In this document: positions 53,679-62,877 of the stretch, one piece after another
Numbering within the stretch: position 1 is the stretch's first letter
How the letters are laid out: every line of letters starts with the position of its first letter
Origin: Azorinus chamasolen
Lineage: Eukaryota > Mollusca > Bivalvia > Cardiida > Solecurtidae
Reading direction: 5' to 3'
Assembly: GCA_963576725.1 (NCBI GenBank)
Contig: OY755244.1
Coordinates: 85,741,121-85,805,120 of the forward strand
Length of the DNA stretch: 64,000 nucleotides
Made by a program: the position numbers and the translations under genes
The notes under the pieces: model-generated
What the model was told of the DNA's origin: nothing
Databases searched by the model: none
The model's input: the letters and a program-made list of their open reading frames with translations, nothing else

Positions 53679-53925
53679 TTAACCCTATCCTTGCCGAATA
53701 CTCATGTAAGAAAAATGACGTGATTATTTATTACTTAAATTTTTATAATGGTATATGAACAGAGGATTTTTTTTAACCTTGGCAGAAACTGTGGAATCAG
53801 AGTTATATTAGTCCAAAAGCAAACAGAGCAGACCCAGATCAGACGGCTCCTACAGGAGCCATCTGATCTGGGTCTTTTCTGTTTGTAAAAGCATAAAAAG
53901 TCTTTTATATGAAGGAAAGGGTTAA
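53679..53925 (+). mobile_element. Family B MITE
   Basis: TTAACCCTATCCTTGCCGAA...ATATGAAGGAAAGGGTTAA; hairpin GCAAACAGAGCAGACCCAGA TCAGACGGCTCC TACA GGAGCC has lost the T/A mismatch. Confidence 0.9.
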
Positions 53926-54098
53926 GATAGTCATTCAACAGAGAAGAAATAAGATAAAAACTATTGTATTGCTGGACTTGATTCTTTATCAATTTTTGCT
54001 GAAACACAATTAGATGTACCCTTGTCTTTGTCTGTTTGTCCCTGCTGACTGATGTGCCTACTCTGTATCTGCACAGATTGAACTGGTCAGATTGAATC

Positions 54099-54536
54099 TT
54101 AACCCTTTACTCCATAAATATTCATGTAAGAAATGGTGACATCGTGAATATTAACCTTTTGGCCTTGACAGAAACTGCAGAAAAGGGTCTAAATTATTCC
54201 ATAAGCAAACAGAGCAGACCCAGACCAGAGGTCTCTTACAGGAACCATCGTTTTTGGGTCTACTCTGTTTGCAATGGCTTTGACCCATTCCCTCATAGGC
54301 TATATTTAGACCCAACCTCTTTGAATAAATCTACCGAAAAGAAGCATTTACTAGAGAAAAGGTAAATTTTAGATTTGTGTAGGGTTGAAGCTATTGTGAT
54401 AAATACAGCATTTGCTCCTACGGAGCAAATGCTCTATTTATCACAATGGTTTCAAATAGTGACTTTTATAGAGGCGCCAAAAGGCGTCAATATGCATGAA
54501 TGGGTTAAAAGGCATATTCATAGAGGAAAGGGTTGA
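54099..54536 (+). mobile_element. Family B MITE hosting an A MITE
   Basis: TTAACCCTTTACTCCATAAA TATTCATG; hairpin GCAAACAGAGCAGACCCAGA CCAGAGG; right end after A: GGCATATTCATAGAGGAAAG GGTTGA. Confidence 0.88.
54279..54508 (+). mobile_element. Family A MITE nested in a B MITE
   Basis: B text CTGTTTGCAATGGC precedes and AAGGCATATTCATAGAGGAA follows; the junctions are TTGA and TTAA, so the pre-insertion site was GGC(T)TTAAAAGGC. Confidence 0.9.
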
Positions 54537-54611
54537 ATACTCACATTCTGCCTCATATCGCAAGATGCAAAACTTGTCAGCTGTTTTTTATTTTCGTCAT
54601 TTCCTTCCTTT

Positions 54612-54745
54612 GTTTAAACTAAAAACAGTCTTAGTGTCAAAAAGCTTTGATCCTGATGGGGCACCATGTTACTTGGCATCTTATCTGGGTCCAAACTGTT
54701 TGCAAAAGTAATCACAGAGTTACCTCTGGCAGTGAATGAGTTGAT
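54612..54745. mobile_element. Family D element
   Basis: AAAAAGCTTTGATCCTGATG GGGCACC...TGGCATCTTATCTGGGTCCA AACTGTTTGC and GGCAGTGAATGAGTTGA right end. Confidence 0.65.
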
Positions 54746-54889
54746 CATCAGAGCCGTATATAAAATACATGTATATGTAGTGTACAACCAGATCAGTCAT
54801 TGTATCAGAATGTCAAATCCAAATTTGGGTCTTCACTGTTTGCAACACCTTCAGCAAGACAAGTAATACTGTAGCAATAAGTGTAGACC

Positions 54890-55113
54890 CTCAACTTCCC
54901 TCATAGGCTATTTAATACACAATCTTTTTGAATAAATCTATTGAACAGGAACATTTATGACAAAAAGGATTTTTTAAGAATTGTGTAGTTTTGAAACCAT
55001 TGTGATAAATAGAGCATTAAATTTTGCTCCATAGGAGAAGATGCTCCATTTATCACAATGGTTTCAAAAAGTGACTTTTCCTGAGGTGTCAAAAAGTGTC
55101 AAAATGAGGGTTA
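54890..55113 (+). mobile_element. Family A MITE, decayed ends
   Basis: TCAACTTCCCTCATAGGCTA at the left and GTCAAAATGAGGGTTA at the right; insert AAATT in the hairpin. Confidence 0.8.
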
Positions 55114-55565
55114 TCAGATTTTACATTCCAGTGAGGTGTGCTGATCTGGAGCTAGTCTGTATGCAAAGGGCTTATGATCCAAGAGTGCTTTTTGATGTGT
55201 TTGCATTTCATTTTGTTTTTTATTGTTTGTTTTTTACAGTACATAGACTTGAAGACAGTATGTATCGTGTCATGTGTATAATCTTCCTCATTTGTGTACA
55301 TAAACATATAAATGCAGTTTTGGGCATGTTTTTTCTGTCATTTAAATCTAGTGCTCTCTCTCTCTCTGTGCATAACTCATGGTTGGTAAAAACTCTGCAT
55401 TTTTATTCAAACAATGACAAGGGTCTGAAGGGACATTTGGGTATGGAAGTCAGTGTCTGCCTCCTGTCTATTAATAAATCAAAGCTGAAGATACGAGGAG
55501 TATTTTGGAAATTCTGTAAACTACTCGTTTATCTGCTGAACCCTGTTCTGTTGGTCGTCATTAAA
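55114..55565. other. Intron or downstream sequence with a long chance frame
   Basis: A plus-strand frame runs from inside the A MITE at 55041 to 55601 (186 codons), Phe/Leu/Val rich. Its start lies in repeat sequence, it has no DOCK similarity and no known domain, and it includes a CTCTCTCTCTC tract. Confidence 0.4.
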
Positions 55566-55806
55566 ATCACCTTTCAATACCATTCCATCATGAATATTTA
55601 ACTAAGAAAAACTGACATCATGAAAACTTATTGACTGAATGTTTAATATAATAATATATGAACAGAGGAATGTTTACCTATGGCAGAAATTATAGAATCA
55701 GATCTACATAATTCCATAAGCAAACAGAGCAGACAGGAGTCGGCTGATCTTGGTCAACTCTTTTTGCAAAGGCTGAAAAGGCATTTATATGAAGTAAAGA
55801 GGTTAT
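55566..55806 (+). mobile_element. Family B MITE
   Basis: TACCATTCCATCATGAATAT...GCATTTATATGAAGTAAAGA GGTTA; the hairpin keeps only GCAAACAGAGCAGACAGGAG TCGGCTGATC. Confidence 0.75.
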
Positions 55807-55879
55807 ATTTAGGAAATGGTTAAGTACCAACAAGAATGTGTTGGCTGAATGATAATAGATTTGGATAGACCTGTATACT

Positions 55880-56062
55880 GAGCTAAAGATAAAGGTGCAT
55901 ACCAAAATACTAAAATCGTCATTTCTTCACCAAATCCTATACTGTGACCACTCTTTAGAATCGTCTCTTCAAGACAATTCTAAAGAGTGGTCACAATATA
56001 GGGTTTGGTGGAGAATTAAAGGAGGTATTGTGAAAAATGTTTAAATTTAAGCATCTTATCTG
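55880..56062 (+). mobile_element. Family E palindromic element
   Basis: AAAGGTGCATACCAAAATAC; tip ACCACTCTTTAGAATCGTCT CTTCAAGACAATTCTAAAGA GTGGT; tail AGCATCTTATCTGGACCTCT. Confidence 0.8.
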
Positions 56063-56109
56063 GACCTCTGTCTGTATGCCTCTTCTCTACAGACTTGTGT
56101 AATATAGTA

Positions 56110-56288
56110 GAACTCTTTAAACCGGGGCTTATTTAAATACTGTAAGCTTTATATCTCCACTAAACTCCGTGCCATGACATCATTTTAGAATCATCTCAAA
56201 CAGATGATTCTAAAGTGTGGCACTAACGTAGATTTTGGCGGAGAAATAAAGGAGCTGTTCTTGATTTGTTTTAACCTTATCTGGGTCT
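56110..56288 (+). mobile_element. Family E palindromic element, second copy
   Basis: CTCCACTAAACTCCGTGCCA, tip TTTTAGAATCATCTCAAACA GATGATTCTAAAG, GATTTTGGCGGAGAAATAAA GGAGC. Confidence 0.72.
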
Positions 56289-56327
56289 CTGTTAAAATTG
56301 TCACTTGTCAGTGTACATTGTTGTATT

Positions 56328-56570
56328 TTAACCCTTTCCTTCACATAAACGTGTTTTCACGCATTTGCAAACACAGAAGACCCAGATCAGACGGCTCCTA
56401 CAGGAGCTGTCTAATCAGGGTCTGCTCTGTTTGCTTATGATATAATATACTGGCAGGTATGATTCTACAGTTTCTGCCATGGCAAAAAGTTTCTGTGTTA
56501 ATATGCCATTTTAAAAATTAATATAATTAATATATTCATGATATTTACATGATTATTCATGGAGTACGGA
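56328..56570 (-). mobile_element. Family B MITE
   Basis: TTAACCCTTTCCTTCACATA...TATTCATGGAGTACGGAA; hairpin GCAAACACAGAAGACCCAGA TCAGACGGCTCC TACA GGAGC. Confidence 0.87.
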
Positions 56571-56596
56571 ACTGCAGGAATCACTTTTATATTGTA

Positions 56597-56820
56597 TTAA
56601 CCCTTAACCTGATAAATATTCATGAATGATACGGCCCATTATAAATTCTTCCTATTAAAAGTATAGAATAAAGGAATTTATTGCCATGGCAAACATTAGG
56701 AAATCTTTGGTATAAGCTAGAAGATAAGACCCTTTTCAGACAGCTCCTGTAGGAGTTATCCGATCTAGGTCAACCTTGTTTGCAAAGACACCAGATGTCC
56801 TTGTCAAATAAAGGATTCAA
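56597..56820 (+). mobile_element. Family B MITE, divergent
   Basis: TTAACCCTTAACCTGATAAA TATTCATG; AGACCCTTTTCAGACAGCTC C TGTA GGAGTTATCCGATC; right end TCAAATAAAGGATTCAA. Confidence 0.75.
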
Positions 56821-56832
56821 TTAGCATGTGTC

Positions 56833-57229
56833 TTAAACCTATGCCTCATGAATAATTTAGCAAGAATTTATCACTTTATGAATATTCATTTTTATAATGG
56901 TACCCAAACAATGGATTTTTTAGTCATGATAGAAACTTTATTATCAGAACAGACCCTGATCTAACAGCTGCTGTATGTACTGTCAGATCCGGGTCTTGTC
57001 TGTTTACAAATACATTTAACCCATTCCCTCATAGGCTATTTTTAGACCCAAACTCTTGAATAAATATACCAAAAAGGAACATTTACTAGAGAAAAGGAAA
57101 AGATAAGAATTGTTTAGTTTTGAAACCATTGTTATAAATAATGGTTTCAAGAAGTGACTTGTATAGAGACGTAAAAAGGTGTATTTATGGAGGAAAGGGT
57201 CAAAGGAGTCTCTATCAGGTAAAGGGTAT
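56833..57229 (+). mobile_element. Family B MITE hosting the hairpin-less A MITE
   Basis: TTAAACCTATGCCTCATGAA; AACAGACCCTGATCTAACAG CTGCTGTATGTACTGTCAGA TCCGGGTCTTGTCTGTTTAC hairpin; right end AGTCTCTATCAGGTAAAGGG TA. Confidence 0.8.
57016..57203 (+). mobile_element. Family A MITE lacking the hairpin, nested in a B MITE
   Basis: The core is reduced to AACCATTGTTATAAATAATG GTT: everything between the outer arms has gone. B text lies before it (GTTTACAAATACAT) and after it (CAAAGGAGTCTCTATCAGGT AAAGGGTA). Confidence 0.83.
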
Positions 57230-57261
57230 CTTTACCTGATAGAGACTCCTTTGACCCTTTC
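57193..57261. repeat. Perfect 32-bp inverted repeat, 5-bp spacer
   Basis: GAAAGGGTCAAAGGAGTCTC TATCAGGTAAAG at 57193-57224 is exactly complementary to 57230-57261; the spacer is GGTAT. The arm spans the border between the A copy and its host B copy. Confidence 0.95.
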
Positions 57262-57297
57262 TTAGTCTCTCTGAAACATTAACTTTGGCCATGAATT

Positions 57298-57382
57298 TTT
57301 AGGTGCTCTATTTATCACATTGGTTTCAAAAAGTGACTTTTACAGAGGCGTCAAAAGGGGTTAGTATGCGGGAATGGGTTAA
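57298..57382 (+). mobile_element. Family A right half
   Basis: GCTCTATTTATCACATTGGT TTC...GCGGGAATGGGTTAA. The left half is absent; it follows the inverted repeat at 57193-57261. Confidence 0.75.
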
Positions 57383-57485
57383 TTATATGCAACTTATCAG
57401 GAGCTCCGAGTGTATATCTAAATCAATAGACCTCTGATACTAGTTCGCACTTCTCGTGTGCTTGTCTTCATCATGCATTAACCCA

Positions 57486-57701
57486 TAACCCTTTACCCTA
57501 TGAGTATTCATGTGAGAAATAATGACATCATGAATTTTAATTAGATAAATTACCTGATCAAAAAAACTGTAGTCATATCTTTGTTATATCATAAGCAGAC
57601 AGAGCAGACCCTGATCAGATGGCTCCTAATGGAGCCATCTGATCTGAGTCTACTCTGTTTGCAAAGGCGTAGAAAGGTGTATTTATGGTGTAAAGGGTTA
57701 A
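57486..57701 (+). mobile_element. Family B MITE
   Basis: TAACCCTTTACCCTATGAGT...TTTATGGTGTAAAGGGTTAA; hairpin GCAGACAGAGCAGACCCTGA TCAGATGGCTCC TAAT GGAGCCATC. Confidence 0.9.
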
Positions 57702-57785
57702 ACTGCTGTGAAAAACTGTCTGCATAAATTTTGACTACATGTATTTTCGATTCAAACAAGCTTTTGAGAAACTATTGACAGAGTG

Positions 57786-58021
57786 TTAACCCTTTCCTCC
57801 ATAAATACGCCTTTCTACAACTCTGTAATAACCACTTCTTGAAACCATTGTGATAAATAGAGCATTTGCTCCTATAGGAGCAAATGCTCTATTTATCACA
57901 ATGGTTTCAAACTACATGTACAAGATTCTATAAGTTTCCTTTTCTCTAGTTAATGCTCCTTTTTGGTAGATTTATTAAAAAAGGTTGGGTCTAAAAATAG
58001 CATATGGAGGAATGGGTTTAA
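57786..58021 (-). mobile_element. Family A MITE
   Basis: TTAACCCTTTCCTCCATAAA...ATGGAGGAATGGGTTTAA with perfect 30-bp hairpin arms and tip TATA; extra ATGTACAAG after the core. Confidence 0.92.
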
Positions 58022-58029
58022 CAGTGGAG

Positions 58030-58085
58030 TTACTTGGCATCTCACCTGGATCCAAGCTGTCTGCAAACGCGAGTCAGATAGTGAA
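58030..58085. repeat. Family D arm
   Basis: GTTACTTGGCATCTCACCTG GATCCAAGCTGTCTGC; single arm. Confidence 0.5.
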
Positions 58086-58247
58086 AAGCAGGATTAGGGT
58101 TATTACTTTGTTCAAGTAAGGGCAACGAAGGAGCATGTTTTTCCCTGGAAATAATTATACTGTACAATCTTACTTCTGGAATGGCCTGCAGTCTGCACTT
58201 ACTATTATTGTACTGGGTCTGATCAAAATAAAACCTGAAAATATATT

Positions 58248-58842
58248 ACCCTTTACTCCATGAATATTTATATGAGAAAAAATGAATGTATGAGTATTAA
58301 TTAGCTTATTTTTATGCCCTCCCCGATCAGATCTGGGGGCATATTGTTTTTGCCCTGTTTGTCTGTTTGTTTGTCACCAACTTTACATTTAGCATAACTT
58401 TTAAGTCCGTACTTGATATTGATATTTGGCATGCATATGCATCTCATAAAGCCACACATTTTTAGGGGTGACATGTCAAGGTCAAGTTCATCCTTCACAG
58501 TCAGAGGTCAAATATATAGATAAAATCACCGACTTTAACATTGACCATAACTTTTGAACCAGTAGAGATAGAGACTTAATTTGCATGCATGTGTATCTCA
58601 TGAAACTGCACATTTTCAGTGGTGACAGGTCAAGATCATCCTTCAGGATCAAAGGTCAAATTGGGTGAGGGGCATAGTGTTTCACAAACACATCTTCTTA
58701 TAATTTCATATGAATAAGACAACTTTGATCATGATAAAAGCTGTAGATTCAAATCTATATTATCCCATAAGCAAATGGTGTAGACAATGATCAAACAGTT
58801 TCTACACAAGTTGTTTGATCTGGATCTACTCTATTCGCTTTA
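58248..58842 (+). mobile_element. Family B MITE hosting element K
   Basis: TACCCTTTACTCCATGAATA...TTAATTAGCTTATTTT before; TTATAATTTCATATGAATAA and GCAAATGGTGTAGACAATGA TCAAACAGTTTC hairpin after. Confidence 0.78.
58313..58700 (+). mobile_element. Element K: TATGCCC hairpin-headed repeat
   Basis: TTTTTATGCCCTCCCCGATC ...GGGGGCATATTG head, GTTTGTCTGTTTGTTTGTC, two core segments with GGCATGCATATGCATCTCAT and GGTCAAGTTCATCCTTCA-type text, end GGGGCATAGTGTTTCACAAA CACATCTTCTTATAA. It is inserted in a B-type MITE, whose halves flank it. Confidence 0.7.
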
Positions 58843-59296
58843 ATCCTTTCCCTGTTTGATATTCATGTAAAAAATAATTACAAAATGAATATTTATTAGC
58901 TGAATATTTGTAATGGTATATGCATACTTAACCCATTACCTCATAGGCTATTTTTAGTAACAACGTCTTTGTATAAATCTACCGAAAAGGAGGATTAACT
59001 AGAGAAAAGGAACATTTTAGATATTTGTAGTTTGAAACCAATGTGATAAATAGAGCATTTGCTCCTATAGGAGCAAATGCTCTATGCTCTATTTATCACA
59101 ATGGTTTCACAAAGTGACTTTTACAGAGTCGTCAAAAGTCGTCTATATGAGGGAATGGGTTAATATTGTACAGATCTTATTATTCGATAAGCAAACAGAG
59201 CAGAGCCTGATCAGATGACTCCTATGGAGCCATCTGATCTGGGTCTACTTTGTTTGCAAATATGTGAACAGTCGTTCATATGAAGGAAAGGGTTAA
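58839..59296 (+). mobile_element. Family B MITE hosting an A MITE
   Basis: TTAATCCTTTCCCTGTTTGA...GCATAC before; TATTGTACAGATC and hairpin GCAAACAGAGCAGAGCCTGA TCAGATGACTCC after; end ATGAAGGAAAGGGTTAA. Confidence 0.9.
58928..59163 (+). mobile_element. Family A MITE nested in a B MITE
   Basis: TTAACCCATTACCTCATAGG...GAGGGAATGGGTTAA. GCTCTAT is tandemly duplicated on the right arm. B text ends GGTATATGCATAC before it and resumes TATTGTACAGATC after. Confidence 0.92.
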
Positions 59297-59566
59297 AAGG
59301 TATATCTATGAGAAAAGGGTTAAACAGTGACATTATGATGGTGGTATCCTTAATAGACAATCTATGAATTGCAAGGGATAGAAGTACATAGTGAAAGGGA
59401 AAAACATTTATGTTATAGAATCATCTATGTAATTTGCCAATTTTTTGGCTACGTGTCCAATGAATATTGACTGTTTGCTGCCCGATCCTTGCATGGCCTC
59501 CGGATGATGCCCATGTGGAGATTGTATGTTGCCCGTAACCATGCGTTTATGGGCTGCTGGCTTGCA
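59297..59566. other. Unassigned sequence before element Q
   Basis: No repeat family end is visible. GCATGGCCTCCGGATGATGC near 59491 is GC-rich, but no splice-bounded frame matches the expected next DOCK exon. Confidence 0.35.
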
Positions 59567-61980
59567 ATTTTTATACGCCCACCTAATAAAGGTGGTCGTA
59601 TATTGTCGTGGCCCTGTCCGTCCGTCCGTCCGTTCGTTCGTTCGTTCGTTCGTTCGTTCGTTCGTCCGTCAACATTTTGTTTGTCCGCTGTTTACTGGGA
59701 AAACTATTTGACAGATATTAATGAAACTTCACACAAATGTTAAATGCATCAAGATCTGAAGCTGAGTTGATTCTGAGGTTCATTTGATTTTTCATTTCAG
59801 AGTTATGGCCCTTGTCCTTAAAAAATATGCAAATAGTTTGTCCGCCGTTTTCTGGGAAAATTATTTGAGAGATATTAATAAAACTTCACACAAATGTTTA
59901 ATGGATCAAGATCTGAAGCTGAGTCGATTCTGAGGTTCATTTGATTTGTCGTTTCTGAGTTATGGCCCTTGTCCTTAAAAAATATGCAAATAGTTTGTCC
60001 GCTGTTTTCTGGGAAAACTATTTGAGAGATATTAAAGAAACTTCACACAAATGTTTAATGCATCAAGATCTGAAGCTGAGTTGATTCTGAGGTTCATTTG
60101 ATTTGTCGTTTCAGAGTTATGGCCCTTGTCCTTAAAAAATATGCAAATAGTTTGTCCGCTGTTTTCTGGGAAAACTATTTGAGAGATATTAATGAAACTT
60201 CACACAAATGTTTAATGCATCAAGGTCTGAAGCTAACTTGATTCTGAGGTTCATTTGATTTGTCGTTTTGGAGTTATGGCCCTTTTACTTAAAAAATAAT
60301 GCAAATACATGCAAATAGTTTGTCCGCTGTTTTCTGGGAAAACTATTTGACAGATATTAAAGAAACTTCACACAAATGTTTAATGCATCAAGATCTGAAG
60401 CTGAGTTGATTCTGAGGTTCATTTGATTTGTCGTTTCAGAGTTATGGCCCTTGTCCTTAAAAAATATGCAAATAGTTTGTCCGCTGTTTTCTGGGAAAAC
60501 TATTTGAGAGATATTAATGAAACTTCACACAAATGTTTAATGCATCAAGGTCTGAAGCTAACTTGATTCTGAGGTTCATTTGATTTGTCGTTTTGGAGTT
60601 ATGGCCCTTTTACTTAAAAAATAATGCAAATACATGCAAATAGTTTGTCCGCTGTTTTCTGGGAAAACTATTTGACAGATATTAAAGAAACTTCACACAA
60701 ATGTTTAATGCATCAAGATCTGAAGCTGAGTTGATTCTGAGGTTCATTTGATTTGTCGTTTCAGAGTTATGGCCCTTGTCCTTAAAAAATATGCAAATAG
60801 TTTGTCCGCTGTTTTCTGGGAAAACTATTTGAGAGATATTAATGAAGCTTCACACAAATGTTTAATGCATCAAGGTCTGAAGCTAACTTGATTCTGAGGT
60901 TCATTTGATTTGTCGTTTTGGAGTTATGGCCCTTTTACTTAAAAAATAATGCAAATACATGCAAATAGTTTGTCCGCTGTTTTCTGGGAAAACTATTTGA
61001 GAGATATTAATGAAACTTCACACAAATGTTTAATGCATCAAGATCTGAAGCTGAATTGATTCTGAGGATCATTTGATTTTTCGTTTCAGAGTTATGGTCC
61101 TTGTCCTTAAAAAATAATGCAAATAGTTTGTCAGCTGTTTTCTGGGAAAACTATTTGAGAGATATAAATGGAACTTCACAAAAATGTTTAATGCATCAAG
61201 ATCTGATGCTGAGTTGATTTTGAGGTTTATTTGATTTTTCGTTTCGGAGTTATGGCCCTTTTACTTAAAAAAATGCAAATAGTTTGTCCGCTGTTTTCTG
61301 GCAAAACTGTTTGACAGATATTAATAAAACTTCATACACATGTTTAATGCATCAAGACCTAAAGCTAAGTCGAGTCTGAGGATCATTTGATTAAATGTTT
61401 CGGAGTTATGGCCCTTGCACTTAAAAAAATAATGCAAATCTATGCAAATATGAGGATGGCCATAACTTTTTCATTTGAAATGGTATTTACTTCAATTTTT
61501 TTATATGGTTAAACCTTAATGTGAATTTTCACATATATTGCGGGGGTTTTGATATGTCATTTTATTCTAAAGTTATGGTCCTTGAACTTTGTGTGTTCGT
61601 TGCTTTGTTAGTCGGTAAACTTTTAGTTTGTCTGTTGTTTTCTGGGAAAACTATTAAAATGATTTAAATGAAACTTAACAACTTAACACAAATGTTTTAA
61701 GCAACAAAATTTGAGGCTGAGTTTATTTTGAGGTTCATTCAGTTTGTCTTTACAGAGTTATGGCCGTTGCACTTTACAAAAATCTGCAAAAATGAGGATT
61801 AGCTGTAACTTTTTTATTTAATAAGATATTCACTTCATTTTTAAAAAAAAATAGTATCACCTTAATATGGAAATCAAGATCTGAAGCACAGATTAGAAAA
61901 TGTCAACACTTATAAGGCATGTTGAATCAGAGAAAGTTTGCAAGTGGGCGTATTATGTACCGTATGCGGTACTCTTGTTG
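59567..61980 (+). mobile_element. Element Q: hairpin head, (TTCG/TCCG)n and satellite core
   Basis: Begins TTTTTATACGCCCACCTAAT AAAGGTGGTCGTAT (hairpin), then GTCCGTCCGTCCG and TTCG repeats. Eleven to twelve tandem units of about 157-169 bp follow, each with TAGTTTGTCCGCTGTTTTCT and AACTTCACACAAATGTTTAA. A diverged tail ends GTGGGCGTATTATGTACCGT ATGCGGTACTCTTGTTG. ATACGCCCAC and GTGGGCGTAT are the inverted ends. Architecture is as in family L with unrelated sequence. No coding frame. Confidence 0.8.
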
Positions 61981-62252
61981 AAAATTTGTATAACTTTTTT
62001 TATGACAAATCGCAGAGGCTGTGGTGCCTGGGAATCTGTACGAAAATCATACAGTGACCGCCTACCTCTGTATATATGGAGACCGTACGACAAGTCTATG
62101 GGTGCCGTAAACTCATCGCAGGCAAATGTAAACCAGGCATAAGTGATAATGAATGTATTGATAGATTTATTTAGTTTTACAAACTGGTTGAGATTTGACA
62201 TATTGGGTGTCCATATATTTAGACTAAGTGACATTGGGTTTCCAACTGTCCA

Positions 62253-62507
62253 TTAACCCTTTCCTCCATAAATACGCCTTTCTACGCCTCTATAAAAGTC
62301 ACTTCTTGAAACTATTGTAATAAATAGAGCATTTGCTCCTAAGTAGCAAATGCTCTATTTATCACAATGGTTTCAGAACTAAACAATTCTAAAAATTTCC
62401 TTTTTTCTAGTAAATTCTTCTTTTCGATAGATTTATTCAAAGAAGTTGGGTCTAAAAATAGCCTATGAGGTAATGGTCTAAAAATAGCCTATGAGGTAAT
62501 GGGTTAA
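62253..62507 (-). mobile_element. Family A MITE with duplicated end
   Basis: The right terminal segment GGTCTAAAAATAGCCTATGA GGTAATGG occurs twice in tandem (28 bp) before the final TTAA. Confidence 0.9.
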
Positions 62508-62731
62508 ACCCATTTCATTCATGAATATTAATATACTTTTAAGAATTTATTACTGCATGAATAATTTCACATTAATAAGGACATTTTTTGCTGTGACTGA
62601 AACTTAAATTTCAAGCAAACAGAACATACCCTTATCAGACAGCTTCTACAAGACTTCTACAGATCTGGGTTGTCTTGGTTTACTCAGTTTGCAAATGTGC
62701 CAAAAGCTGTATATACGAGAGAAAGGATTAA
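62504..62731 (+). mobile_element. Family B MITE abutting A
   Basis: TTAAACCCATTTCATTCATG...ACGAGAGAAAGGATTAA; hairpin GCAAACAGAACATACCCTTA TCAGACAGCTTC, decayed. Confidence 0.83.
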
Positions 62732-62877
62732 TTGAGAGTTTACTGTACATTATTATAACATAATTATATACCGTAGTCTAGATATTTTGACACCAGGTTT
62801 CTGACATAACTTCTCTTATCTCTGGGTTAGAACAACGGGTTAAGATTTTCTTATCAGTAAAACGTGTAAGAACACTT

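Noticed and set aside
55041..55601. Longest open frame (186 codons, plus strand)
   Set aside because: Begins inside a family A MITE, Phe/Leu/Val rich, no domain and no splice signals matching the DOCK phase; likely chance.
236..62731. TTAACCC words as telomere-like repeats
   Set aside because: Never tandem, and the word differs from TTAGGG/CCCTAA; they are element ends.
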